Source: Prosopocoilus inquinatus (lineage: Eukaryota > Arthropoda > Insecta > Coleoptera > Lucanidae). From it: a DNA stretch of 64,000 bases. Made by a program: the position numbers and the translations under genes. Positions within the stretch are counted from its first letter, which is position 1, and each line of letters begins with the position of its first letter. A model generated the notes under the pieces. The model had not been told where the DNA came from. It made no database searches and saw nothing but the letters and a program-made list of their open reading frames with translations. Location: assembly GCA_036172665.1 (NCBI GenBank), contig JAYKNF010000013.1, positions 992,001 through 1,056,000 of the forward strand, read 5' to 3'. Shown here in pieces: positions 60,101-64,000 of the stretch.

Positions 60101-61097
60101 ATCGTGATGTATAACAGAGCAATGTTGCCCGCTTATTATGGACTGTTACGAATGATGTGTCAGCAATCGAGGTTGTTCACAAGGCATTTGGCTCAGCATC
60201 AGAATTTACAATGGGCATTCAAAAACATAACTCCCCATCCGACGCAGTATTCGGCCGCCGTGGAAGAATTATTTAAATTAATGCAACTGATGGTGATGAA
60301 ACATCCCGAAGCGTCGGAAGTTGAACAACGCGAAATTTGTAGTTTCAGAAGAAGCACGCTTACAACTTACTTACAAGTAAGAAGTAGTTTTACTTCTTTC
60401 GTTGTTGTTTTCACGTCTTTCTTTTTTCAGTGTTTGGATGGCCGCACAAGTTGGTCCACGCTGATATCCGCATTCAGGATATTAGTCGATTCTAATGATG
60501 ACCGTCTTTACGTGGCCTACAATGGTGGTTTGCAAATTGTTTTCGAGGTACCTACTTATTATTATTTCCGGAATTATTTCCGTATTACTTGTGCTAGCAC
60601 CACTCAAACACTAAACGTTTCCTTTTCAGTCTTTTCAAAACCTCCACGTTATGCTGCACGAAGCCACCGCTTGCCATGTATCAGGCGAGTTACTCGAAGT
60701 ACTATCGATACTTTTAGATTTGGTGCGTTGCGTTAGGTTATATAGAGATGCAAAAGATGCTCGTGGGATACTGTTGGCTTCAAAAGACTGGCTGGAGGTG
60801 ATTAAAAAATTAGCATCTCTTCTGAACACGTACAATCCGCCCGATATGAGGATTTTCTGCATTGAAATATTGAAGGAGTTCGTGCTCATCATGCCCGTAG
60901 AAGCGATGCAGATTTTAGTACCCTTACTATCGCATTGCCATTCTGCATTTCAGGATAGTCATGATGCAGTTCCTTTGGGCCCCTATTTTCCAAGAAGAGG
61001 CCATCCCATGCCTACTGTAGCCGGGAAAGGTGTGACAAGACCTATAAGGCCTATGGTTCAAATGACTGTGCCACAAAATCAATTGGAATGTAGCAGG
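17928..61097 (+). CDS. USP34: USP34 / puffyeye ubiquitin-specific protease, internal 20 exons (gene continues beyond both window ends)
   Basis: Very large deubiquitinase that removes ubiquitin from substrates; vertebrate USP34 acts in Wnt/axin signalling and its fly ortholog is puffyeye. Twenty exons join with matching phases into about 1,404 codons with no stop. The USP domain carries the Cys box [10 protein letters not shown] (Cys codon 18510-18512), a CSQCGKK zinc-type motif, the His box GGHYYSF (His codon 28425-28427) and FNDAEV. After it comes a long helical region with USP34-type landmarks such as [18 protein letters not shown], an acidic stretch in exon 13 and PFFKLLT. Human USP34 is about 3,500 residues, so roughly the middle 40 percent is here. 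Introns are either 48-82 bp or 7.7-12.9 kb. USP9X and USP24 are the nearest alternatives but match these landmarks less well. Recognition is from memory of the family, not a search. Confidence 0.92.
18201..18369 (+). CDS. USP34: USP34 exon 2 of window
   Basis: The acceptor is acattatag and the donor CCAG|gttagt, leaving one base of a split Gly codon. It encodes FNFLFSLPN and [18 protein letters not shown], close to the conserved PKCKS...AAAYDLLVE of USP34. It joins exon 1 in phase 0 across a 61-bp intron. Confidence 0.88.
18418..18644 (+). CDS. USP34: USP34 exon 3 of window, catalytic cysteine box
   Basis: The acceptor is gatttag and the donor ACTT|gtaata. It encodes PWDYWPHED, then [15 protein letters not shown] with the nucleophilic cysteine at codon 18510-18512, then [10 protein letters not shown]. 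The presence of Cys in the first USP box predicts an active enzyme. Confidence 0.93.
18700..18903 (+). CDS. USP34: USP34 exon 4 of window
   Basis: Phase 0 at both ends, bounded by ttttcag and TTA|gtaagc. It encodes the USP thumb/palm segment with [29 protein letters not shown] and NNVVSL, strongly conserved with USP34. The intron before it is 55 bp and the one after 48 bp. Confidence 0.92.
18952..19124 (+). CDS. USP34: USP34 exon 5 of window, Cys-X2-Cys motif
   Basis: The acceptor is gcttttag and the donor AACG|gtaaga, splitting an Arg codon. It encodes [24 protein letters not shown] and [12 protein letters not shown], including a Cys-X2-Cys of the USP finger region. The donor opens an 8,989-bp intron filled with retroelements. 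Confidence 0.92.
19125..19859. other. Start of 9-kb intron, nothing recognised
   Basis: AT-rich sequence after the exon 5 donor. No coding or repeat signal I can name. Confidence 0.4.
19860..22255 (+). mobile_element. Ty3/gypsy retrotransposon copy A, gag to RT, broken
   Basis: Gag-like frame 20,269-20,877 ends with a CCHC knuckle ([14 protein letters not shown]). A protease-like region follows with VNFTIDTGA-type sequence near 21,040 and [11 protein letters not shown] near 21,470. RT fragments include GTRFCVD-like, [17 protein letters not shown] and [13 protein letters not shown], and a YLDD coded near 22,160 in another frame. Several stops, frameshifts and deletions are present, and the copy stops near 22,250 without integrase or LTR. 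It is the same family as copy B on the minus strand at 45-49.3 kb. Confidence 0.85.
22499..22868. mobile_element. 312-bp family insertion with 12-bp target duplication
   Basis: The insert is 370 bp, starts ttagaaaaattttgtgc, ends tattttatatgttcat, and is flanked by catcttaatata on both sides (22487-22498 and 22869-22880). It is a head-to-head dimer with the orientation switch at about 22,578. It interrupts a gypsy RNase H frame. With the insert and one duplicate removed, the frame continues in register, which confirms a real insertion. Confidence 0.9.
23415..23694 (+). mobile_element. tRNA-derived SINE
   Basis: The head resembles a tRNA, with a box A-like ggtccagtggtaag and a box B-like gtgggttcgcatcc about 35 bp apart, then a roughly 200-bp body and an A-rich tail (23,684-23,694). 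A cattcatt microsatellite precedes it. No acceptor stem pairing is seen, so it is not a working tRNA gene. Clean target duplications are not visible. Confidence 0.8.
23941..25112 (+). pseudogene. Tc1/mariner-superfamily transposase, broken by stops
   Basis: A roughly 350-codon frame starts near the ATG at 23,985 ([15 protein letters not shown]) and ends near 25,047 (HFEHRL then a stop). It has in-frame stops near 24,090, 24,304 and 24,628. Catalytic landmarks are [23 protein letters not shown] and [10 protein letters not shown]. The protein would cut and paste its own element. It sits between two gypsy fragments. Its TIRs are weak: only tgtcaaattgaca-like motifs near both ends. Confidence 0.82.
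25113..26655 (-). mobile_element. Gypsy-type gag and protease fragment
   Basis: On the minus strand, a gag start [17 protein letters not shown] at 26,655 leads to a gag core ([15 protein letters not shown] near 26,150), CCHC knuckles ([10 protein letters not shown] near 25,590 and [13 protein letters not shown] near 25,500) and a protease region (GGEIDALL... [11 protein letters not shown]) that stops near 25,113. Frames shift at least twice. Its protease end overlaps in content with the start of the 22.3-23.9 kb fragment (both contain LQILG), so the two are not simply one element split by the Tc1-like insertion. Confidence 0.8.
26656..28113. other. 3' part of 9-kb intron: poly-T tracts and one dispersed-repeat end
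   Basis: 26,811-26,900 has two long T-tracts followed by ctacgccacctgcgggcaaa, possibly the inverted A-tail of a retroposon. 27,140-27,520 matches the right arm of the palindromic element at 42.8-44.9 kb (gtactgcaagtctgagcttt through ttgaatctgcctgtatta). A second AT-rich stretch leads to the exon 6 acceptor. Confidence 0.55.
28114..28280 (+). CDS. USP34: USP34 exon 6 of window
   Basis: The acceptor is tttatttcag. The first base completes the Arg codon from exon 5 across the 9-kb intron. It encodes [20 protein letters not shown] and HFSFPLRL, matching USP34. The donor is placed at CAGG|gtatgc: it gives a 52-bp intron and a phase-1 junction. A later gtaacg would leave an implausible 27-bp intron. 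Confidence 0.88.
28333..28553 (+). CDS. USP34: USP34 exon 7 of window, catalytic histidine box and NDAEV
   Basis: The acceptor is gtttttag and the donor GACG|gtaagt. It encodes [23 protein letters not shown] with the catalytic His at codon 28425-28427, followed by [13 protein letters not shown] supplying the third triad position, and CFGGEMT. A mariner element begins 14 bp downstream of the exon end. Confidence 0.93.
28680..29255. repeat. 312-bp family, head-to-head pair
   Basis: Minus-type unit from about 28,685 to 28,929, then a switch to plus-type up to 29,255 (tcgtaggatgtcgctgttt). The right side abuts the truncated left end of family F at 29,256. One unit has lost its dyad core near 28,715. 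Confidence 0.78.
30960..31345. repeat. Tandem repeat, ~100-120-bp unit (about 4 copies)
   Basis: Copies of cctcaaacgaaa near 30,972, 31,180 and 31,300 (one degenerate copy near 31,075) are each followed by cgccgagcgg and aaaatcgc.tcggttcg-type sequence. Confidence 0.7.
31380..31865. repeat. Tandem repeat, ~106-122-bp unit with hairpin catcttggaattcaagatg
   Basis: Four copies of a dyad like catcttggaattcaagatg near 31,452, 31,574, 31,677 and 31,798, each preceded by gaccaggacg and a cgtaaatccgtcgtg.g.gtcaa box. The first dyad is a perfect palindrome over its central bases. Confidence 0.72.
32311..32655. mobile_element. Small TIR element (~0.34 kb)
   Basis: Inverted ends acacttacgtgttcaggtaa near 32,320 and gctacctgaacatgaagtgt near 32,629. 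The interior is AT-rich with no frame. Confidence 0.6.
32877..34473. mobile_element. 312-bp family, 1.6-kb head-to-head array with 12-bp target duplication
   Basis: Two and a half minus-type units (32,877-33,645) meet plus-type units (33,650-34,473). The unit spacing is exactly 312 bp in both halves. The array starts tagaaaaattttgtgc and ends tatatgttcat, the same termini as at 22.5 kb, with catgtagtatac on both sides (32865-32876 and 34474-34485). 32,877-33,557 pairs with 33,650-34,330 as a nearly perfect 681-bp inverted repeat. A separate unit fragment lies at 32,780-32,840. Confidence 0.9.
34488..35290. mobile_element. TIR element (~0.8 kb) with an unassigned 94-codon frame
   Basis: Ends ttgttcacaaattaaaa and the complement of ttttaatttgtgaacaa are inverted, with a ggtaac-containing second part. 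A frame at 34,680-34,964 ([15 protein letters not shown]...) has no family I recognise. A motif tactattagtttatttac occurs at both 34,625 and 35,014 in direct orientation. Confidence 0.6.
35440..36110 (-). pseudogene. Tc1/mariner-like transposase remnant of the intron-filling element
   Basis: Minus-strand fragments give a helix-turn-helix ([20 protein letters not shown] near 36,050-36,000), a possible second catalytic region with QTDMAP near 35,780, and a DDE-type end [10 protein letters not shown] near 35,670-35,695. Frames are broken by several stops. Orientation and position fit the TA-flanked TIRs at 28,568 and 36,235. Confidence 0.7.
36274..36563 (+). CDS. USP34: USP34 exon 8 of window, end of USP domain
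   Basis: The acceptor is tcttatag and the donor TTCAA|gtttgt, phase 2. It encodes [29 protein letters not shown], a Ser-rich linker, then [11 protein letters not shown] and [10 protein letters not shown]. These are the C-terminal end of the USP fold and the start of the helical tail. Confidence 0.92.
36564..39420. other. 5' part of 12.9-kb intron; one dispersed-repeat copy, otherwise plain
   Basis: 36,716-36,830 resembles the left arm of the 42.8-44.9 kb palindromic element (ttctattttatattttgcag, agcggtaacgatctattag). 37,090-38,160 contains ctcgcat and cgagtgg motifs in both orientations, which may be diverged element ends. No exon is recognised. Confidence 0.45.
39427..39549. mobile_element. 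Tourist-like MITE (123 bp) with TAA target duplication
   Basis: Inverted ends tagcgttttccactggctgc and gcagccagcggaaaacgcta, with TAA immediately outside both (39424-39426 and 39550-39552). A 3-bp TWA duplication is the PIF/Harbinger signature. The arms pair over most of the element's length. Confidence 0.85.
39950..40745 (-). pseudogene. YqaJ-type exonuclease/recombinase domain fragment from a DNA element
   Basis: Minus-strand frames give [15 protein letters not shown] near 40,480, then an upstream segment with [20 protein letters not shown] near 40,270-40,330 and [12 protein letters not shown] near 40,230. ASPDGLV and EIKCP are the PD-(D/E)XK-type core motifs of YqaJ nucleases, which in insects often occur in transposon-derived proteins. 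At least one stop and loss of frame downstream indicate a dead copy. There is no link to the host gene. Confidence 0.7.
40746..41740. other. Intronic sequence, nothing recognised
   Basis: A short direct duplication (aagagggatcaccttttcta) lies just before it at 40,631 and 40,660. Otherwise it is AT-rich without coding signal. Confidence 0.4.
41741..42785. repeat. GC-rich island 2, diverged relative of island 1
   Basis: It shares order and motifs with 29.4-30.7 kb: ccttcggacgattt, a ggcg...cagg.gcggaaa box, and finally aatttgaaggaatatctggg (aatttaaaggaatatccggg in island 1). It lacks the tandem-repeat tail. Its right edge is the start of the palindromic element at 42,795; at its left edge, acccgcttgtcaag...ccactgcca weakly resembles the family F TIR. 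Confidence 0.68.
42795..44872. mobile_element. Palindromic element with two further inverted-repeat elements nested at its centre
   Basis: Outer ends tacagggtgattca and its partner (ccctgta at 44,866-44,872) have TA outside both. The outer arms (42.80-43.10 and 44.57-44.87 kb) are inverted copies. Inside are second arms (43.23-43.41 and 44.29-44.45 kb, gctggttgaaaa.taact) and third arms (about 43.58-43.64 and 43.76-43.81 kb, caattctataactgg). The order is symmetrical around about 43.70 kb. No transposase is recognised. Confidence 0.75.
45017..45287 (-). repeat. 3' LTR of gypsy copy B (271 bp)
   Basis: Read on the minus strand it begins tgttacagcc right after a purine tract gaggggggcgg and ends with tgtaaca, giving the usual short inverted TG...CA ends. 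The second LTR is not in the window because the copy is 5' truncated. Confidence 0.72.
45017..49306 (-). mobile_element. Ty3/gypsy retrotransposon copy B, 3' LTR to gag, 5' truncated and RT-deleted
   Basis: In minus-strand order: gag with [14 protein letters not shown] (48,712-49,230), protease ([11 protein letters not shown] near 48,560 and [10 protein letters not shown]), RT start ([30 protein letters not shown]), then a deletion fusing QFKVMP directly to a downstream segment so that the YxDD core is absent, RNase H ([16 protein letters not shown]), a zinc-binding/integrase region ([22 protein letters not shown]) and an integrase C-terminus (45,299-45,847). Two stops interrupt integrase near 45,850-45,865. 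The 5' side ends abruptly in gag at about 49,306. There is no env-like frame. Confidence 0.9.
49474..49600 (+). CDS. USP34: USP34 exon 9 of window
   Basis: The acceptor follows a long T-tract (tgcattgcag). The first base completes a codon from exon 8 across a 12,910-bp intron. It encodes [11 protein letters not shown] and [16 protein letters not shown], like USP34 LSTSFVLETFIHSKEK. Confidence 0.9.
49654..49841 (+). CDS. USP34: USP34 exon 10 of window
   Basis: The acceptor is ctttaaag and the donor CTCAA|gtattt. It encodes [34 protein letters not shown] and [10 protein letters not shown], nearly identical to the vertebrate protein. Neighbouring introns are 53 and 52 bp. Confidence 0.92.
49894..50044 (+). 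CDS. USP34: USP34 exon 11 of window
   Basis: The acceptor is gttgtag, whose next base completes a Lys codon, and the donor CTG|gtaagt. It encodes [18 protein letters not shown], a poorly conserved acidic/polar linker, then [12 protein letters not shown], matching CVTRFVRTLLLI. Confidence 0.85.
50120..50281 (+). CDS. USP34: USP34 exon 12 of window
   Basis: The acceptor is tttttaag and the donor TTT|gtaagt. It encodes [20 protein letters not shown] and [14 protein letters not shown], characteristic of USP34. It is followed by an 8,476-bp transposon-rich intron. Confidence 0.92.
50282..51199. other. Start of 8.5-kb intron, nothing certain
   Basis: ggaaaaccagtaaaagtcag near 50,350 looks like a dispersed-repeat fragment. 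50,990-51,180 is related, in inverse orientation, to 7,840-7,970. No exon is seen. Confidence 0.4.
52215..52345. mobile_element. Short MITE (131 bp)
   Basis: Ends aggcgtttacgataattgga and tccaattatcgtaaacgcct are perfectly inverted over about 20 bp. AAA lies outside both ends, consistent with but not proof of a short target duplication. Confidence 0.75.
52350..54122. other. Intronic sequence, nothing recognised
   Basis: Very AT-rich, with no frame of interest and no inverted ends noticed. Confidence 0.4.
54123..55027. mobile_element. Non-autonomous hAT-like element with (TATCGA)-rich ends
   Basis: The 8-bp gtttcgtt lies immediately outside both ends (54115-54122 and 55028-55035). The ends taggggcgcgcga and the complement of tctcgcagcacta are partly inverted. 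Both subterminal regions are dense in tatcgata motifs, most strongly at 54,835-55,012, which can pair with 54,145-54,210. No transposase. Confidence 0.82.
55826..56142. repeat. 312-bp family, head-to-head pair, truncated
   Basis: Minus-type unit from ataaattttgtgcaaatcg at about 55,824 to 56,038, then a switch to plus-type (ggttctcactgcaatcaaaa) ending in gccttgcatgggggac at about 56,134. Its termini differ from those at 22.5 and 32.9 kb. Confidence 0.8.
56697..57045. mobile_element. Small inverted-repeat element (~0.35 kb)
   Basis: atcaacggaattcataatta near 56,698 and taattataaattccgttgat near 57,022 are inverted over about 37 bp including the aggctgtgat box. Just upstream, gaggttcccaacctttttta near 56,606 resembles the terminal motif of some hAT-type elements. 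Confidence 0.6.
57074..57835. repeat. 312-bp family, three units with two orientation switches
   Basis: Minus-type to about 57,349, plus-type to about 57,503 (gctattttatctg), then minus-type again to about 57,830. The first switch fuses acgacttg to cacaaaattt; the second fuses the B-module end to cttgctgtcaaagc. Confidence 0.82.
57836..58757. other. End of 8.5-kb intron with transposon-end fragments
   Basis: aatggtccactctgtaca near 58,257 resembles a mariner-type terminus. ccttccgccggccctggg near 58,371-58,388 resembles the common hAT end cagggccgg in inverse orientation, together with a gcgccc box. Neither has a visible partner. Confidence 0.5.
58758..58937 (+). CDS. USP34: USP34 exon 13 of window, acidic stretch
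   Basis: The acceptor is gtttag and the donor AAA|gtaagc. It encodes [13 protein letters not shown], the acidic run also found at this position in vertebrate USP34, then [22 protein letters not shown]. Confidence 0.9.
58992..59138 (+). CDS. USP34: USP34 exon 14 of window
   Basis: The acceptor is ttgtctag and the donor GAT|gtacgt. It encodes [20 protein letters not shown] and [10 protein letters not shown], matching USP34 GFPFLFQHIRDGIN. Confidence 0.9.
59194..59458 (+). CDS. USP34: USP34 exon 15 of window
   Basis: The acceptor is gtttttag, giving a 55-bp intron and phase 0, and the donor AATG|gtcatt. It encodes [43 protein letters not shown] and [12 protein letters not shown]. An earlier acceptor would seem to need a frameshift; this one does not. 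Confidence 0.87.
59513..59769 (+). CDS. USP34: USP34 exon 16 of window
   Basis: The acceptor is attttttag and the donor ATG|gtaaaa. It encodes [34 protein letters not shown] and [11 protein letters not shown]. Confidence 0.9.
59829..60019 (+). CDS. USP34: USP34 exon 17 of window
   Basis: The acceptor is tgtttcag and the donor TTCT|gtatga. It encodes [37 protein letters not shown] and [10 protein letters not shown], strongly conserved with USP34. Confidence 0.92.
60079..60376 (+). CDS. USP34: USP34 exon 18 of window
   Basis: The acceptor is tttcacag and the donor CAA|gtaaga. It encodes [39 protein letters not shown] and [12 protein letters not shown]. Confidence 0.92.
60431..60547 (+). CDS. 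USP34: USP34 exon 19 of window
   Basis: Phase 0 at both ends, bounded by ttttttcag and GAG|gtacct. It encodes [20 protein letters not shown] and [11 protein letters not shown], matching USP34 [20 protein letters not shown]. Confidence 0.92.
60630..61097 (+). CDS. USP34: USP34 exon 20 of window (last exon visible)
   Basis: The acceptor is ccttttcag and the donor AGG|gtaaga. It encodes [38 protein letters not shown] and [11 protein letters not shown]. The donor opens an intron that runs off the window, so the gene's 3' exons lie beyond 64,000. Confidence 0.9.
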
Positions 61098-61728
61098 GTA
61101 AGATTAGACAGATATGCAGTAATAACGATTATACGAGCTCTAACAACTAAATGTTCGGACAGACAGTTATTTTTACAGTATCCGTTTATTTTTCTGGTTA
61201 CAGTTATAAAAAAATATGTAGATTTATTTTAAGACATATATTTTCTAATTAATATTTCGACTATTAACTTTTAACTTCTTTATATTGCATCTAATTATTA
61301 CAGTTAATTTTATTGATTCATAAAATTTGCTGGCAACTAATAGTTCGGACGTTTAACATTTAACATTTTACACATTAAAAACAAGGGAACCATGAAAATA
61401 AAAACCATAAATCGTTGTCAAAGCAAGTTAATTGTTGATTTTAATACTAACAACAAAAATTTATCAAAAATATAGCCCATGGCGTACCAACTAATAAAAA
61501 AAAGTACGTGAAATTACAATTCCGCCATATGCCGCGGATAAAACAATGAAAACAGCTTCGGATGAACTTAATTTATCGCAATTGACAATTGGCGATATAA
61601 TAAAAAAGTATGAAAAAACTGCAAATATTGATATTCGTGGCAAAAGTTCTGGAAGACCAACAATTGTAGCAGAGAGATAACAAAGAATTTTCACCAAAAT
61701 TTGCAAAAGGCAAAGACAAGGTACTTTA
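61098..61728 (+). pseudogene. Start of last intron; N-terminal fragment of a Tc1-like transposase
   Basis: Between about 61,480 and 61,720 a + frame reads DELNLSQLTIGDIIKKYEK and RGKSSGRPTIVAER followed by a stop. This is the helix-turn-helix plus GRP-type linker found at the start of Tc1 transposases. The rest of the protein is absent. The preceding 380 bp are plain AT-rich intron. Confidence 0.6.
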
Positions 61729-61824
61729 AGGGCCAGTTGTACCAGGAAGGTTTAAACCGACGTTGAACTGAACCAGGTTCAAAGTGAACAAAATCGCATC
61801 AGATTTTATTTATGAATGCATGTA

Positions 61825-63862
61825 CAGGGTGTGGATAAAGTATGGAACAAAATTCATATTTCTGTTATCTTGGGTTTGATGAAAAAATCCTGAAAGAGGT
61901 CAATTTTAGTTTTGTCCCGTGCATTTTATGACCTAGTGAATTTCATTCTGTAGCCATCTGATTGCACCCAGCTGTGACGTCATCAGTTTTTTCAAATGGT
62001 AACATCAGACTTTTATTATCCCTTGTCGTTAAGTATTCCATTGTGCATACAACGGTATAAAAAGTTTGGTATCTTACATAACAATTTTTTGGAGAAAAAC
62101 ACTTTCGAATTTAAAAAAAATTAAAATTTTATTCCTATGATAAACTAATCAAAAAATGATAAACTAATCACAAATTATCAACAAATTAGATAAAATATCA
62201 ACGGAGGTGTTCAAACTGTCCACCGTTGGCCATTTGACATTGGCCAAGACGGACGTACACACGAATTTTCAGGTCATCCAAGTCATGTGGCTTATTTGTG
62301 TACACCTTTGATTTCACATGACCCCATAGAAAAAAATCAAGTGGGGTGAGATCTGGCGAGCGGGTAGGCCAGTCAATTGTTCCCCTTCGTCCTATCCATC
62401 TCCCTGGGACAATTTCGTCGAGATACCTGCGAACATGCTGGCCAAAATGTGGAGGTACTCCATCTTGTTGGAACCAGATTCTGGGATGAGGCGTATCAGG
62501 ATTGGCTTCGTCCGGAAACAGTATTACCAATGCTGGCACGAGGTCAAATCTTAGAAAATCTAAATATCTTTCAGCGTTTAAATTTCCCTCGAGAAAGACA
62601 AGTCCCACAATGCGATCTCCTATTATTCCCGCCCACACATTAACTTTTTGTTGGGTTTGGGTGTGACCCTCCCGAACCCATCGAGGATTTTCGCCAGACC
62701 AATATCTACAATTATGGCGATTCACCTGACCGTTTATTTTAAAAGTTGTTTCGTCGCTAAAAAGCACATTACTGAGAAATTCGGGATTCTCATCGCATCG
62801 TAGCATCAATTGTTCACCGAACTCGTTTCGACGGTCGAAGTCATCTTCATTCAGTTCCTGAACGAGATGGACTTTATATGAATGAAGTTTTTCCTTCTTC
62901 AAGTACTTTGCGACTGTGGAAAAGTCGACTGCATTATCTCTGGCAATGTTTCTTGTTGAAGTGTGGGGGTTGTTTTGAACTTCCAAGAGAATGTTCAGCC
63001 TAGTACCTTCTTCAGTTCTTGGACGACCTTGTTTGGGTCTGTCTTTCACACTGCCAGTTTCTGCGAATTTTGCCACAATTTTGCTCACCGTTGATCGCGA
63101 AATCGGTGTTCGGTTTGCATTTTCTGCATTGAACAATTGACAGGCTTCTTCATGGCTACGTATTTTATCACCAAAGCCAACCATAATAAGAATTTGAATT
63201 CTGTCTTGTTCGCTCAAATAAGCCATTTTCGTGATTCACTTTCAACACTACCAAATTTCCGTTCTAGTCAAAACGAATATTCAGGTGCAGTACTTGATAT
63301 ACGGTTATAAGCTAATTGACAGTACCTTGACATTACTTTCGTCTACGCCATAGTTACTTGCGTTTTTCAATTGTAAAAAAACATCATCAACCGGAAATTT
63401 AAAAAATCATTCGGTTCTAGGAACAAACGGTAAAGCCTGCATAGGGTTTTTTTGTTTCCCTTATGTCGACTGGTCGATGTCTCGATTGAAGACAATCCTA
63501 GGTACACCTCAGACGTATCTAATTTGTTGATAATTTTTGATTAGTTTATCATAGGAATAAAATTTTAATTTTTTTAAATTCGAAAGTGTTTTTCTCCAAA
63601 AAATTGTTACGTAAATACCAAACTTTTTATACCGTTGTATGCACAATGGAATACTTAACGACAAGGGATAATAAAAGTCGGATGTTACCATTTGAAAAAA
63701 CTGATGACGTCACACCTGGGTGCAATCAGATGGCCACAGAATAAAATTCACTATGTCACTAAGTGCATGGGACAAAACTAAAATCGTCCTGTTTCAGGAT
63801 TTTTTCATCAAACCCAAGATAACAGAAATATGAATTTTGTTCCATACTTTATCCACACCCTG
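61825..63862 (-). mobile_element. Mariner-superfamily transposon, DD41D (rosa-like), 2.04 kb, long TIRs
   Basis: Ends cagggtgtggataaagtatg and its complement have TA outside both (61823-61824 and 63863-63864). TIRs are long, about 345-370 bp (61,825-62,195 and 63,518-63,862), and similar throughout, including taccatttgaaaaaactgatg. The left TIR has an extra copy of gataaactaatca. The element carries one uninterrupted transposase gene on the minus strand. Confidence 0.88.
62198..63226 (-). CDS. DD41D mariner transposase, 342 aa, uninterrupted
   Basis: It would bind the TIRs and catalyse cut-and-paste transposition in the nucleus. An N-terminal helix-turn-helix region (SRSTVSKIVAKFAETGSV, GRPRT linker, TSTRNIARDNAVDFSTVAKY) is followed by the catalytic residues FSDETTF, FQQDGVPPHFG and SPDLTPLDFFLWG. 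There are 41 residues between the second and third Asp, so DD41D, the spacing of the rosa group. The start ATG at 63,226 gives MAYLSEQDRIQIL. The C-terminus (KIRVYVRLGQ then NGGQFEHLR) looks shorter than usual, as if a segment was lost between the DDLKIR helix and the NGG.FEH end, so activity is uncertain. Confidence 0.9.
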   Translation of the reverse strand: MAYLSEQDRIQILIMVGFGDKIRSHEEACQLFNAENANRTPISRSTVSKIVAKFAETGSVKDRPKQGRPRTEEGTRLNILLEVQNNPHTSTRNIARDNAVDFSTVAKYLKKEKLHSYKVHLVQELNEDDFDRRNEFGEQLMLRCDENPEFLSNVLFSDETTFKINGQVNRHNCRYWSGENPRWVREGHTQTQQKVNVWAGIIGDRIVGLVFLEGNLNAERYLDFLRFDLVPALVILFPDEANPDTPHPRIWFQQDGVPPHFGQHVRRYLDEIVPGRWIGRRGTIDWPTRSPDLTPLDFFLWGHVKSKVYTNKPHDLDDLKIRVYVRLGQCQMANGGQFEHLR

Positions 63863-64000
63863 TATATGTCCTTAAGATTCTAGACAAATTTGTTTCTTTT
63901 GAACTTCGTTCAGTCGAACGTCAGGTTAAACCTCCGTGGTACAACTGTCCCTCAGAGAAATTCAATCCCAATAGAATGAAGAATCTGGTATAACAGTATC

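Larger units (their letters stand above)
61729..63953. mobile_element. TIR element interrupted by the DD41D mariner
   Basis: gggccagttgtaccaggaag at 61,730 and the complement of ccgtggtacaactgtccct at 63,935-63,953 are inverted, followed by matching gacgtt.aactgaac boxes. Both arms lie directly outside the mariner, so the mariner inserted into this short element. Confidence 0.7.

Noticed and set aside
1..64000. CRISPR arrays, operons, bacterial promoters or terminators
   Set aside because: Spliced eukaryotic gene and eukaryotic transposons; tandem repeats lack the short repeat-spacer pattern.

Overview
This is a eukaryotic, AT-rich, intron-bearing sequence, almost certainly from an insect; I cannot name the order. 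The evidence is one conserved animal gene with GT-AG introns, and a transposon load typical of insects: Bel/Pao, Ty3/gypsy, mariner/Tc1 including a DD41D type, hAT, Harbinger, a tRNA-derived SINE and many MITE-like elements.

The whole window lies inside one host gene on the + strand, the USP34 (Drosophila puffyeye) ubiquitin-specific protease. I recover 20 internal exons from 17,928 to 61,097. They splice with consistent phases into about 1,404 codons without a stop. The catalytic Cys box, Cys-X2-Cys pair, His box and NDAEV motif are all present. The first and last exons of the gene are outside the window. Introns are sharply bimodal: 14 are 48-82 bp, four are 7.7-12.9 kb, and the two at the window ends are also long. 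The 7.7-kb intron is a 50-bp intron that took in one TA-flanked mariner, which was then filled by further insertions.

Layout: 1-17.9 kb is upstream intron with a scrambled Bel/Pao remnant, a Harbinger derivative, several TIR elements, arrays of a repeat with a 312-bp unit, and a hAT element nested in a foldback. 17.9-19.1 kb holds exons for the first half of the protease domain. 19.1-28.1 kb is an intron with gypsy copy A, two other gypsy fragments, a SINE and a Tc1-like element. 28.1-28.6 kb holds two exons with the His box. 28.6-36.3 kb is the mariner-derived intron, carrying a GC-rich island and a 1.6-kb head-to-head array of the 312-bp repeat. 36.3-36.6 kb is one exon. 36.6-49.5 kb is an intron with a YqaJ-nuclease fragment, a second GC-rich island, a triple nested palindrome and gypsy copy B. 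49.5-50.3 kb holds four exons. 50.3-58.8 kb is an intron with hAT and 312-bp repeats. 58.8-61.1 kb holds eight exons. 61.1-64 kb is an intron with a DD41D mariner nested in another element.

The most promising undescribed item is the 312-bp repeat family. It occurs at nine or more places, usually as head-to-head inverted oligomers. At two loci it has the same termini and 12-bp target duplications, one of them inside a gypsy RNase H reading frame. The 32.9-34.5 kb copy would give the host pre-mRNA a near-perfect hairpin of about 680 bp. All family assignments are from reading the sequence; no database search was run.
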